A DNA stretch of 64,000 nt from Rhytidiadelphus loreus (lineage: Eukaryota > Streptophyta > Bryopsida > Hypnales > Hylocomiaceae). Location: the NCBI GenBank assembly GCA_947034895.1, contig OX344764.1, positions 67,499,348 to 67,563,347 on the forward strand, in the 5' to 3' direction. Below the pieces are notes generated by a model. That model had not been told where the DNA came from. It did not search any database and saw only the letters and a list, made by a program, of their open reading frames with translations. Within the stretch, counting starts at the first letter, position 1. Every line of letters begins with the position of its first letter. Positions 48,301 through 60,476 of the stretch are shown piece after piece. The translations under genes were made by a program, and so were the position numbers.

Positions 48301-49487
48301 TCTGCCCAATGGATGACAACAATAGTGTAGTAATCAAGTGCTCCAATCAATGCTAAATTCATTGGATGAGTGGATAAGCACACAATTAGTGGTATTTTCA
48401 ATAGGTAAAAAATTGTTGACGGGCAAATTTTTATTAACAAGTTTTTAGGACGTTTAAAATTTTCTCAAGTTGTCCTAGGATGGGTAAGTTTTCAAATTAC
48501 AAGTTTTTAGGACGGGCTCAAATTTTTTTGCCTTTCATTTACAAGTTTTTGACGGGGGACGGGGAATATTCTTATCAAAAATCATCCCTGCTCCCAACCA
48601 CCTCTCTTAATGGGACACATGGATTGAGGAAAAAGAAGAAGGAAGGTAAAAGAATTCCCTTCGAGGAAGGAGGCTTATCTTTTGGCCGCAAGGATAAAGG
48701 CCTACTCTCGCTAATTTGGGGGGGTGCACCTTCACCACTCGCCATGGAGGAAGGGGGGAACTTGACGAGTTTGGGTATGGACTTCCACGCTGGGGTAAAC
48801 TCCTAACTATCCCCCCACATTCCAACCGGGTAGGGGCCAAGGCCGTAGGTAGGCCGAGAGCTAGATGTCACTAGGTCCAAGGTCAGGTCAGATTTGAGTG
48901 AATAAGCTTAGAGTAGACCCTGAGAGGTTTCCAAAAACATAAGACACGTAGGAATCAAAGTTAAAACAACCAAGATATTGGTGGATGAAGTTTCAAGCCC
49001 AAAACGGATGAAACTTGGAAGTGTTCATCCAACCAAGTCGAAACTTAGGATTTAGTTAGAACCTGTAGATTCAGGCTCGTAGGCCAAATTTTGCCTTCAA
49101 TTGGAATTGAAAGCCTATAAAAAACCATGGATGAAGTTTGACAGCCGAGTGGCCAATAATTCATTTGCCCATAGCAGGTCATTAGAGAGTCCAATTTGAT
49201 CAAGTCTTAAGTTTTTAGAAATGGCATGAGATGATCTTCTACCTTAAGACAATAGAATAAACTTTAGAAATAGGAAACACAAAACATAACATAGCAAAAT
49301 AGTCAACATAAGAGTCATTTAGAACCACGATTAGAGAGTCACGATTAGGGAATTAGCAAAAAAGATCCATTGCTTGAAAGGCACAATGGATTGACGCTTA
49401 TACACCTATTAGAGTAGAAAACTACCATAGGATTAGAACCTGGTTGTGTTCGCTGATTTACCAAGGGTGGGTAAATAAGCGCCCACA

Positions 49488-50287
49488 AGGGCACGTAGTC
49501 CTCAATCCCATCGGGCTTTTTTTGGTCGTTTTGGGCTTGTAACAATCATAGACCATGTAGTTAAATCTTTTGTTTTGAATGATGACAACCATCCTTATAA
49601 TAGAGACCTCCCCATTAAATTGACATTTTCTTTAATGTAAAGAAGATATGCATTGGTTTATATGTATATTCCTTGTATTTGGTTCTTGTAAGTATAGCAC
49701 AAATAATGAAAAAAGCGATGTTTGTCCTTGGCATTAAATCTAGCAATTGTGAAGTTAGCATTAAGTCAACATTGATTTGGCATCACTTGAACATTACATT
49801 AATTCCGATCGATTTTTCAATGGTAACTTTTTGGAAATATGATAGGGTGTCTTTTGAGATGTCTGTGAATTATGAAAGAATGGTGAACGTATCTTGAGTA
49901 TCGACGTAGAGAATCCCCTGTTCAACGAGAGTAACAGTTGCATCGGCGACCTTGTTAGGCAACTTTGAGGAATCTAGTGATCCACACACTCGGGTCGTCC
50001 TCACGGCGCCGATAACTCCAATGGAAGGTATTGCATTTCATTGGCCTAGTGTGCAGCCTTTGAAGAGCTCCCAAAGCGAGCAGTCAACTGAAGTTGTTGG
50101 AGCATCAAGTATCGCCGTTTCTAAGCCACAGCGCACACCTTGAAGGTCCCCCATCCAATCACACGACATTCGACCACAAAATTCATGTCCATCCAACAAT
50201 ATAGACCACATATTAAAATGTAGAAAAATTATCTCTCGAACCCAAACTCTAATTTGGGAAGATGGCGCTTTATACTTGCCACTCCTA
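49488..50287. other. Spacer after LTR copy 1
   Basis: No primer-binding site or gene recognised. The frame at 49952-50143 has no known motif. Confidence 0.4.
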
Positions 50288-50437
50288 CACTAGTAGAAAA
50301 TCTGAAATTTCTGTCATTTTGGATGCGTTGTTTTGGACAAAGTCTAACAGAAATTTGTTGTTTTGGACAAATTTATGTTAGATTTTGTCCAAAACAACGC
50401 GTCCAAAATGACAGAAATTTCAGATTTTCTACTAGTG
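50288..50437. mobile_element. CACTA MITE, 150 bp, with CTA target duplication
   Basis: It starts CACTAGTAGAAAATCTGAAA and ends with the inverse. The inverted match extends about 50 bp through TTTCTGTCATTTTGGA and GCGTTGTTTTGGACA. The triplet CTA flanks both ends (50285-50287 and 50438-50440). Terminal CACTA and a 3-bp duplication place it in CACTA/EnSpm. Almost the whole element can fold into a hairpin. Confidence 0.95.
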
Positions 50438-50833
50438 CTACCACTATGGCAATTAAGACTTCCATCTTCTAGTTGTTGCAATTAAACTACTCCAACGATC
50501 AAGGCCAAGTGGCCAATGACGTTGAAGCAACACCGAGACGCACGAGCCTAAACCCACGGAGTAGGCGTCGGTCCTAGGCGACAAGTACAACGGTGGAATT
50601 GATAGAATGTGCAAATGGAAGAGCTGAATTTCAAACCAAACTCATAGAATTGCGGTTGCCACAATCGAGAGCAACGGATATCAAGGAAACATTTAATGAA
50701 TCAAAAATTCAAATTTTTTATTTTTTATTCATCATGGACATTGTACCAAATCAAAAGATATAGGAGCATTCACAAACAACCACCTAGCCTTCGCCTCGAG
50801 TCTCACGACTCTCACAAGTCCCTAAACTGAAAC

Positions 50834-52006
50834 TCACTCACTTCCCCCAAATGACTTCCAGATGACGTACAAGGATGTACCATGATTGCACGTTAGAAAG
50901 TGTTCCTGCAATTCTTCCACCGAACGTCCCTTCAATCCGATTGCACTGTCAATTATCTTCTGTAGATTTCCCTTGCCGTGCTTAGTGAGACCCTTTCCCA
51001 ACATGTAATCTTCCAGGATTGTGAATTCTTTCGTCCTCTTCTTCGGACCCACCTTGGCACCACCAACGGGAAATTTTGACTCTAACTTGACGGCTCCAAG
51101 GCGGTTGACGGACCCCGGCACAACATTCGTGATGACCGTATCGCCGTCGACTTCAGAGTCCTCACAACGTGCTTTCATTTTGAACCGTGAGGCAAAAGGT
51201 GGGGACCGCTTCCCAACAGGAGAGTCAGAGACCGCATTGGAAGGCGTGGCATGCGGAATAGAATTCCCGTGCATCAAGACTTTGGTGCTGAGCTGCAAAA
51301 CATTTCCTAGACTCGTGCGGACTTTGGCCAACGCGTCTTCATAAAAACGTTGCTACTCATCAAAGCAACCCTCCAATACAGTGCATTCTCCCTCGATCTT
51401 CTTCAACGCCGCCTTGCACCTCGCAAGTGCCTCCGTCTGGAAGCCTTCCGTAGACTTGACAAGTGATCTTCCTCCTTCCTCGGATGTCGCATCATTATCC
51501 ATTTTATCTAGGACTATGGACCCAAACACACTCCAAGCAACCATGATGAAGTTAGTTAATGATTCCCTAGCAACACCATCTAAGTCCGCAGAAAGCACTG
51601 CCGACTGATAATCCAACAGTTCCTCCTTCAAGTGTCAAAGAGGCTCCTCCATCTCCTTATTGGCCAATGGCAACTGAGAAAAACTAGGACCCCACTTGGA
51701 TTGCTGCTCGTTGGCAACATCGCTGGAGACAAGGAGGTTGTAAAGACTGTTCACGCACTCTACGACAAAAGGTAGGTCTAATTTTCCACCGTGTTCCTCC
51801 ACCATGTTGCTCAACATGCGGACCATGTACATCTCGTCCAGACGCTGTACATCCATAGAGAAGCCAATTTTTCCACTATCCTCTAGAGTCTTAGTGACCT
51901 TGACCCTTGACGTGTGTTTGAGAATACATTCCCAAACCCAGTTGATGCCCAACCTTGACCCTGAACCCTCCCCTCCCGTGGGCCCTGCATCTTCGGCGGA
52001 CAACAT
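50834..52006 (-). pseudogene. Decayed ORF ending in a Myb-like domain
   Basis: A single minus frame of about 390 codons from ATG 52006 to the stop at 50834 is interrupted by two nonsense codons: TGA at about 51635-51637 and TAG at about 51353-51355. There are no frameshifts. The N-terminal third is helical (WVWECILKHTSRVKVTKTLE, MYMVRMLSNMVEEHGG). The middle is helical and acidic. The C-terminus has a basic KKRTKEFTILEDYMLGKGLT segment continuing into KHGKGNLQKIIDSAIGLKGR and SVEELQEHF, the layout of a Myb/SANT helix-turn-helix. I do not recognise the full protein. A helical N-terminus plus C-terminal Myb recalls TRF-type telomere factors, but the diagnostic VDLKDKWR helix is absent. Transposon-encoded Myb or a host gene fossil are alternatives. 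Confidence 0.5.
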
Positions 52007-52237
52007 CTTGCTACTGAAGAGGAGCTCAAAACTTCACAAGCACAAAAAAAAACACTCTGAAAACTAAAACACGTCGTCAACAATCAGAAAGGCTTGCTAG
52101 TGACAGTGCTTTGGATATGGAGACAACGCTTTGCTATCGACACCGGAACTACAGTGGACACATCAGTTAAACTAGACTTGACACTACAGTTGAGGCAAAA
52201 CGCTGCAACTGCAACTCCGAGACTGCAGTGGGGGTGA

Positions 52238-52982
52238 TTGCAAGAAACACTTGTTCTATTTCTTGTCCCCTTGCCCTTAAAAATTGGCTTTTTGCTCATA
52301 ACTTTTGCATTGTTTGTCCATTTGGCATGAAATTTGGAATGAAGGTAGATGCTAAAGTTACAGACCTTGAATAATTTTTTTTAAATTATTTTCCTATTCT
52401 TAACTTGGTTCCGATTGGGTGTCTACCTTGGCCATTTTGGAGATTTTTAGTCCTATTTTTTACCCAAAAATGCGAATTTGAAGCCACAAATTGGACATGT
52501 TGGAGGTCTACTAATATTGAAATTTGAAAGGACTGACGATGAGTTTTAATGAAAATAGCATCATGTTGATTGCACACATGGGGTTAAAGTGACCTTCCTT
52601 TGTGCGAAAAGTATGAAGAGGGAAAAATTTTCCTTTATTAATTTTTTGGTGCAAAGTAAGTACAGTCTTCTCTAGCAAAATGAATTTTTTAATGGAATTT
52701 TTTTGAATTTTTTTTGAATTATTAAAAATGAAAATCTTTACAGACCCCTTTTCTGCTATTTTTTGCTCCCAGTGGCTTTTGCAGTACTTCATAGTAGTCT
52801 GTAGTACTGCATAGTACATCATAGTACTAAATCAATGGTGTAGATCTGCAGAGACTTTTAATCAACGGTCTAGATTTGTCGGGGCACTTCTAAAACGTAA
52901 TATTAGTAGTATTGTATAGTACTGCTAGTCTTGTGGCCAAAAAACGTAGTTTTGAACGAAAAACGTGAAGTGTTTCTTGCAA
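52238..52982. mobile_element. 745-bp element with 15-bp perfect TIRs
   Basis: TTGCAAGAAACACTT at 52238 is exactly inverted at 52968-52982. Outside it, a ~44-bp direct repeat (GACACATCAGYTAAAYTRGA, then TTGACACTRCAGTTGAGG) lies on both sides at 52158-52203 and 52992-53035. No transposase in the interior. Confidence 0.55.
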
Positions 52983-53167
52983 CTACCTAATAGACACATC
53001 AGCTAAATTGGATTTGACACTGCAGTTGAGGTAGACTGCCCATATTTTTGGAATTCATGGATCTCCGAAATCTAATGGGTAGAAATTGACAGACTCTCGA
53101 TAGTGTGAAGTAGCCCTTATACCTTCAAAACTTGTAAATGAGTTCATTTTTATTTTACTTATTATAA

Positions 53168-53281
<114 letters not shown>

Positions 53282-53399
53282 TGTGTGAGTGTGTGCATAT
53301 GTGTCTTTTTTTATGATAGTATGCACTAGGTATAGAAGTAACATAGGACCAAATTTATTGTGATTGAATGAACTTAGGATTTGTAAGGGTTTAAGGTTT

Positions 53400-55565
53400 T
53401 TTTTTCATTCATCGTAAATTGCAACTTGTTTATTCTATCATTTCTTCATAGATGTCACGGCAAACATGATGGATGACATCTATGATGATCCTAATCTAGT
53501 TTGGCCGGCAATGGGTCGTGGTTTTGGACCCATAAATCCTAACCCCCTCAAACGTGGATGTGGATGCCGTATGTTTTATGATGGACATAAGAGATTTACC
53601 TAGTATGTTTGGAGAGATTGTTTGGCCGGCTATTCTTAAAGTCAATTTGAGGGATTTAAATTTATTTGATGATTGGTTGCACGTCATCTCAGACCCCATC
53701 GTTGTAAAGGTACCTGGCAAGGTCACATTTGTAGAGAGGCAACATAAAAAACGTTTGATTTGCTGGGAATTGCGAAGGAGTCACCAATTGGCATTGAAGG
53801 TCGGCGGCAATGACCTAGTTCTTTCAAAGAACCAAGTAAATATGTCTCTTCAAGCCATGGTGGAGCCGTGGAGGCGCTCGATGCTTGCGGATACAAGGAA
53901 TGTCGAGTGGGGTTCTTCGGAATGAAGTGGACCTATCCAAGGGCTCAACTCAAAATTGATCGTTGCGTGCGACTCTATACGGCTATCTACAGTACGTTAG
54001 CCGTAGCCAGAAGGAACAAATTTGACATCGGTACGATACTGTCAGCCACAACGGTGGACCTTTTCAGATTCAACAAGAGTCAAACATTCCCTCATCGAGT
54101 ATATAGATGGGGGAGGGTGCATGACATGTTCAACATTGAAGGCTACGGGTCCGTGAATTTCAGCGTGTCTAGCTACGAAGGATTAAAAAACATCAAGATC
54201 TATCAAGAGTTTATACATGCTGTAATCTCTAGAATACCAAAAGATAGCTTGGATGATATGCTTAGAACTGTACGAACTCTACGCTTACAAAGTGGAACAA
54301 TTGAATAAACTATTGCGGGATTGGGAACGCTATGAAGTGAACGAACTCAAAGAGCACTTACTTGGTATGAGGATTGAAATTTCAATTGGTGGTATCAAAA
54401 CAATCGAAGAGGCTTACAAAAGGTGTCTTGAACTCGATCTACTCACTATACAAGACATTAAGAGATTATTGGGAGCGCCCTTCCAAGTTCTAAGCATTCT
54501 CGTGCAGCATGTTTTGACAATGGGCCAGTCAAAGGTCCGGACATTGGAAGGGTAGGTGCGAGGCGCCAATGAAAATAAGCCGAGCATTAGAATGCGGACC
54601 ACTCTAACCGAAGCACGCTAGGCATTTGGATGGAGTGGCAAAAACATGCCGGACCATCTCAATGAAGTCAAAGCATATATGATGGCCGCTAACATTGATC
54701 AAGGCAAAGGAGAATTCCCTCTATTTCAGTACAATGGTTGAGACTAGGACTCGGAACACCTCCATCCAATTATTCAAGACTTCATCAACAATGCGTATTG
54801 GCAAAATCGCTCAACAGAGAAACCCTGACCCTCATCCCATCTTCCTGCAAAAAGCACGTGGGAGTGGATATTTCAAAGTGAAGAATGTCTATGTCGATTG
54901 TGCTGGTGGGGCTCGTCATTTCGTTTACTATACGGCGTCAATTGGAGGAGGCTTGTCAAAGCCAGGCCTACGGCAAAAGATGTGCCTCTTGCGTAGTGCG
55001 TAGTTGATTTATTATAGCACTAGCGGAGGATCATTCACCAAATTTTCATGTCTTTTATCTAATCATCCCCTAATTGAAACTCACGTGTTTCTTTCCCTTG
55101 TTTTGAAGATGTTGCTTCATCCAATCTTGTTTTATTTTCAAGAAATGCTTTTGATGGATTCTTGTAGGATGAAATGTAATCTGATTTTAATACTAGATTA
55201 GTCATTTTTTGTACGTCGGGTCTTTGGACACTAGCGGGTTGAAGATGATGTTATCGTCTCCAAAACTAGCGACGAACTTTCGAGATTCTTCTATTTGTGC
55301 CAACGAGATTAAAGAGGTTGATTGTTGCATGGTGAATATTTTCATCATGAATGCATTACAAGGACATCTCCAAACCCTAAATTTTCACGGCACGGGTTTA
55401 GGGAAGCCACGAACATTTAGTTTATTACACTTTTGGCATCCGCAATTCTCCCATCATCAAAATTTCGTCCATCAATGTTGCACGTTTAACAACATTTCAT
55501 TCAAAGTCGTATCGCATTTTGGTACTATGTCTGTTTTTAAAAAAGTTGAGGGTTTGCGATGATGT
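53400..55565 (+). pseudogene. Decayed multi-frame coding region, product unknown
   Basis: Protein-like composition runs on the plus strand but jumps frame. 53554-53900 is one frame; 53868-54280 is another (contains GFFGMKWTYPRAQLKIDRC and TFPHRVYRWGRVHDM); 54253-54555 is a third (LNKLLRDWERYEVNELKE). From 54600 a frame with several stops continues (NMPDHLNEVKAYMMAANIDQ, HLHPIIQDFINNAYWQN). GC is above the neighbourhood. At least two frameshifts and several stops are present. I recognise no family. A fossil of a viral structural gene is one possibility, an unclassified transposon ORF another; neither is supported by a diagnostic motif. Confidence 0.4.
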
Positions 55566-57075
55566 TGTGGGAATCAGGATTCGGACATTAGTGGAGGGAG
55601 GAGGCAAAATCTTCACGGTCGAGGAGGAAAGCCACGAAAGCTGTCGTGGACATGATTTAGATCTTGGAGTCCCAATTGCAGTGTTTTAAGGCCCTTCAAC
55701 TGTTTACAGTAGGATCACCTTGGCACCAAATAGTTCATACAGCAGTTCAGTTTATATTCAATTACGAGATTGAACATAAACCCCTAAAAACATTGGTAAC
55801 CTATGGAAAAGATATTTTTTTAATTTGAGTTCTCTTATTGAAATGAAGATTATCAAGTGCGAAATTTAAAAAAAATATTAAATTTAAAAATTTTATAACA
55901 AAAGTGCTTGTAAACATGGTTTTGGGATTGTCTATTCTAGAATGACATATTAATTTTTCTTTACCATGATGTTACATTCTATTATATACATTTAAAAACT
56001 ATATATAGTATGCCTTTAGCCTTAAACCATCGTGGAGTCCTAAAAACACTGGTAGAATTGATTTTTTACCTATGAAAAAGATATTTTCTTAATTTGAGTT
56101 CTCACATATTAACTTTTCTATACCATGATGTTACATTCTATTATATACATTTAAAAACTATATACATTTAAGGTTTTTAAGATTACATTTTATATTTGAT
56201 TGGTGTTTCTTTTATTTTTTTCTTAAGAAATTCATAATAATTTCAAATTTTGCCAACTAAATTTGAAAATAATTTGACTCATAGTGGACATATGATGATA
56301 TGACATCATCTTTGAGATATGAATATAAGAATTTGCATTCATATGCAACTCATTTTGGTACAATTTTGTTGCAGTGTGAGTATTTGTGTTTTTTATATAA
56401 TTAGGAAATATTAGAACTAATTTTCTAGTTTTTTATGTCATTGAAACTTTCTAATACACTAATTGTTATTTGTTACTATAGTCAGAGAGATTTTGTGCTT
56501 ACTACAAATAAAAAGTAGTATGCAACAGCTTTATTTTGTAGCACTTGGAAATGCAATGTGGAAGTTATAGTTTTTTAGAAATACAAATAATTTAATTTAA
56601 TTTTTTAATTTTAAAGAATCCGTAATTTATATACAATAAGTCTAAACTCCACAAAAATTAGCACAAATAAACAATTGGTATGTTCCAAGGCTTGCAGACT
56701 TGCATCAAGATTAAGAAAGGATTTGTTGTGTGGCAGTTGGTCCATTATTTTTTTTGTGACATTATACAACTAGATTGCACTAGTAAAAAATAATTTGTTA
56801 AAAAAATGGCAACAATTCATAAAGTCCTCTGACAAAAACTTTAAAAAAAAATCTTAGATGATGTCACCAAATTCTAAATGATAACAGAATTATGCACATG
56901 TAATACATGTTAATGTAATATTTCTATTCAATATGTAAATGAATGTTGAAATTTGAAGGTCCACTATAACATTTTATATTGCCAATTTGGCACTTCATTA
57001 TTAGTTTAATGGCACTCAATCAAAGAGGAAGGTTTGCAATGAGTTTGAAGCTAAGGTAACAAAACTATTGTAGAC
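55566..57075. other. AT-rich spacer with internal duplication
   Basis: CCATGATGTTACATTCTATT and ATATACATTTAAAAACTATA occur at about 55963-56005 and again at 56123-56163 in direct order. 56884-56997 is the second copy of the dispersed repeat at 17045-17158. No gene. Confidence 0.5.
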
Positions 57076-57201
57076 CATTAGAGGAGTTTTTGGGGTCGGG
57101 GAGGGCTGCGTGTTCCCCTGGCTGCCAGCAGTGGGGGAACAGCAGTGGCAGCCGTTCCCTGGCCTGGGTGACGTGGATTGGAGACTGCCACGTCACCCAC
57201 C

Positions 57202-57232
<31 letters not shown>

Positions 57233-57381
57233 TTTGCATTTCAAACGTAAAAAAAAATTTAATTTTAAAAAATAAAAAAATAAAAAAATAAAAAAATCTG
57301 ACAGCGCCTGTTCCCGCGATCTGCCAGGGTCGGGGGAACAGGCCTGAAACGGCCCTCCCGAACCCCAAAACTCCTCTAATG
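57076..57381. mobile_element. 306-bp MITE with GC-rich ends and an A-rich core
   Basis: It starts CATTAGAGGAGTTTTTGGGG and ends with the inverse (GCCCTCCCGAACCCCAAAAC then TCCTCTAATG). The end sections are GC-rich; the core is poly-A followed by poly-T-like AT runs. No coding content. The CATTAGAG start is shared with the 12456-14707 element. Target duplication is uncertain (possibly TA inside the listed ends). Confidence 0.75.
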
Positions 57382-57924
57382 CCTTTTGAATATATTATTC
57401 AGAAATGTAGTTTTTCAAAGTTATCTATAAAATATGAGAAGTGCATGAGTAGTAGACACCTATTACTCTATTAGTGTCTCTGAACTTGTACAATTTTTTT
57501 TTTCAATAAGTACAAATTGTTGGGATGAGAGTCCATCAATATCAGAAAAGGTTCATTTGTAATTTCAAAAAGAATTTTCATTACATTTACTAAGAACTCT
57601 TAGGAAAATATTTACTTGTATGAAAAATTATTTGTCACCAATAAGTTTGATTAAACTATAAAAAGTACAAAAAATTGTTCAAAAATTTTGAATTTTTATA
57701 TATATCAATGACAAAGTAAATGTATTTCAGTATTTCTTATATAAAAAATTCTGTTCACAATTTCTAATTCCACAATTTGCTTTGGCAATTGTTTGAAATA
57801 AAAAGAAATGTTTTTAGAGGCACTACTTTACCTTTTGCCACAGAACAAGAATTGGCGGAGAGTTTTATCCTTAATGCTTAAATTCAAAAGGCACTTTGTG
57901 GTTCAGTACTACTCAGAGGCCCTC
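57382..57924. other. AT-rich spacer before LTR copy 2
   Basis: No gene or bounded repeat recognised. Confidence 0.4.
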
Positions 57925-59184
57925 TGTGAGCCCCAAATTCGTCACTTGGGACTCATTGTTTTCTTTTTTTTAGTTTAGTACAAATTAAGGCATAAAGTAC
58001 TACAAAAAACCCAAAAAAGAGTGTAGAACCAAAATAGGTATGTCACGTACTAGTATAGCATTTGGTCATAAATAGCCTTTTATCCATAGATTACCCATAA
58101 AACCCACTTGTATATAGGTTAGAACCCGTAAATAGTGGAAAACAATAGGGCTACTGGGAACTTACCCAAAATAGCCCAAACCCATTGCATGTGACCATGA
58201 TAGGCTAAATTGGTCTTAGGAGAGTTAGGGAGGTCCCCACGTAAATCTCCAAAGATAGGTTCTAGTTTCCTTATTCCATCGACAAAACATTAGGAATCCA
58301 AATTGTTAGCCTGCAGGTGTTACTGTCCCAGACAGGCCGCATGAAGGAATCCATGGCCGCCGGATAGTGTTCTTGGATCTGGAACATGTCGGGGTATCCA
58401 CGGCGAAATCCATTCGCCAAGATTCCCTCACGTGTGAAAGATTCCCTGATTGCCGGTGATTCAACCGAAGTCAGTTTTCACCTCGCCACCGACTGTGTGC
58501 CAAATTGGCCCAAGACTTGGCACGTGGCTTGGGGAACTCCATGAGAGGTTCCCCCAAAAATCTCAGTTTTTTCTGATCTCCGAAGGATCTTTTTCCGAGC
58601 AGTCAACCGCCAAAGGCCACGACGGGAAATTCATAGAAAATACCTAGGCCGCGGTAAAATCTCACTAAAAATTGAACTAGCATCTTTTATATTAATAACG
58701 CGCCTCGACAAATTTCATGGTGTTCTGATAGCGGGAGGCAGCCGAAATCGACAACATTCCCCCGATTAATATTCACGGCAAGATCTTTGCGGGGTTGACC
58801 GGCGTCCCGGGAGCGTACGAAGTCGGAACGAAGACATCAAGGAGCCTTTTCTTACTCCCTAGAGCCCCCCCAACAAACCTAGCTAGTTACCCAGGCCAAA
58901 AGAGGTAAACCCCCAAAGTTAGGTTTTTACCCTTTTAATTGGCCCCAGTTGGGACTAGTTTCCGATGGTTTTTTTGTGATAGAAATAGGGGGCAAGGGAT
59001 CTTTCAGACTAAAAATGGCATTCTGAATCCATTGGCGCAATCCATTTGCAATTCCGAGCTAAACTCCGAAAGTTAGAAGTTAGGGCCAGCGTAAAACCCA
59101 AAATTAGGTGAAAATCTCAAATTTGGATGAAAATCCGGATGGATGAGGTTACTCGTCGAGGGGGGGAGTGGGCCCTTGGAAACC

Positions 59185-59192
59185 TATAAAAG
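59185..59192 (+). promoter_or_regulatory. TATA box of the long LTR
   Basis: CCTATAAAAGGGGGCCC lies in a conserved stretch of the LTR. The position would mark the U3/R border about 1.26 kb into the LTR. In copy 1 the same place reads TATGAAAG. Confidence 0.6.
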
Positions 59193-60115
59193 GGGGCCCT
59201 TCTCTCTCCCAAAACACCCCCAATACTTGTTTTGGGTCCGTAGATCCAACCTTTTTTGGTTTTGGCAACTTTTAGCCAAAACTTCCTACGGTGTTTTTGG
59301 AGCACTTTGCTCCTCTTTGTTGTTGCAATTTTAGTATTGAAGGTCCGTGGGGGGCCCTTCTTTCTTGTCTTGTAACTCTTGTGTGGGTTTCTTTTAAGTT
59401 TTCTTACCGCCCAAAGTCGGGTTGAGTGTCCTTCATCCGTATCTTGTACTAATCCTGGAACCACCCTCCACCGTACCTTGGCGATGCCGCTTTGGGGGGC
59501 TTTCAGTTCATGTTGTGTTATTTATGTTGCACTAACCTTCCTTTACTAACCAAGTCTATTACCTTTACATTTGAGTCGAGTCCTTGTGTCCGAATTTAGA
59601 AAAGAGTGGGGTAGTTACCTTCGGGAAACAAAACTCTACTTTTCCTAGTGGTCCCAAGTCCTAGATGATGTGTTAAAAGAGTGTTAGACGGCGAAGCTTT
59701 GAACCTCCAAAGTAGGGCCAAGTTCTAGATTTGGTGTTAAACCCAAATCAAGGGCGGAGCTTTGGACTTACCGTCTAGTCAATGCCAAAGTTTAGTCTCC
59801 AAAACGTGTTGGAGACAAACCAAAGTTTAGCGTCCAAAATTACGTCTCATAGGTTCACGATTATTATCAAGTACCGCCTCGGCCAGTTCGCTAGGGTAAT
59901 TCTAACCCTTTGGGTACCATTAGGGCCCATAACCGAACCACCCAGCCAGAGGGGGGGGGAATGCCCCATTAACTAGTCCATTTTCGTTAAAAACTACCTA
60001 ACCAAGCAGCCCACCCAACCAAGCAGCCCGCTAGCCAGACAACCCGCCCAGCCATGCAGCAGCCCAGCCAAGAGCGGCTCCTAGCAGGCGGCCCCCCAAC
60101 GGCAGCAAGCCCAGC

Positions 60116-60476
60116 CAGGGTTGTACACTGCGACACCGCGACACTACGACAGACAAACGTTGCGCAACGTCTAGTAGAGCCCACGCGACGTCAAGTTGAC
60201 CAAACGTCAAGTTGACTTTAAAAAAAATCCTCCTTTGTTTATGATTTTGACATATTCAAGTCTTATTCTTATAAAGTGTCTCAATTTAATAAATACACAT
60301 AACATTTTAAATTCAGGTTCATAATTATAGTGAGATTTCAAAGTTTTTTTGGCTGTGAAAATGGCCCTACTCGACAACATGTCTAGTAAACTCGACACTT
60401 CGTGACACGCGACATGCGACGTCAGACGTCATACACGACACCAAAACTAAAAAATATGTCAGACAAGACAATCCTG
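60116..60476. mobile_element. hAT MITE, 361 bp, with AGCCCAGC duplication
   Basis: The left end is CAGGGTTGT; the right end inverted is CAGGATTGT. The 8-bp sequence AGCCCAGC flanks it exactly at 60108-60115 and 60477-60484. The insert is rich in CGACA/CGAC motifs and has an AT-rich middle. An 8-bp duplication and CAGGG-type ends place it in hAT. The flank motif is itself repeated locally (CAGCCCAGCC), so the duplication carries a little less weight. It is absent from LTR copy 1. Confidence 0.8.

Larger units (their letters stand above)
44954..48593 (-). mobile_element. ZNF862-type hAT transposon nested in LTR copy 1
   Basis: Flanked by a perfect 8-bp direct repeat CCAACCAC (44946-44953 and 48594-48601). 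The right end inverted reads AGCAGGGATGATTTTTGATA; the left end has TTGTGATTTTTGACAA, so TGATTTTTGAYAAG is shared. The uninterrupted counterpart in LTR copy 2 (near 61198) carries a single CCAACCTAC, confirming the insertion. If the TIR starts at CA, the element shifts by 3 bp and the duplication becomes CCTCCAAC/CTCCCAAC (imperfect). The transposase is on the minus strand and decayed. A duplicated ~88-bp segment is near the left end (45048-45200). Confidence 0.85.
42300..49487 (+). mobile_element. Long LTR-like repeat, copy 1, split by a nested hAT
   Basis: It starts TGTGAGCCCCAAATTTGTCA and ends AAATAAGCGCCCACA. It aligns end to end with copy 2 (57925-62091) in the same orientation, apart from the hAT insertion at 44954-48593 and a variable repeat block near 44300-44560. 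TG...CA ends fit an LTR. Five-base flanks (GCCAT and AGGGC) do not match, and no primer-binding site or polypurine tract is visible beside it. The TATA-like site seen in copy 2 is mutated here (TATGAAAG at 43543). Confidence 0.75.

Noticed and set aside
48031..48346. Arg/Gly/Glu-rich ORFs
   Set aside because: Produced by a CT-rich low-complexity tract.
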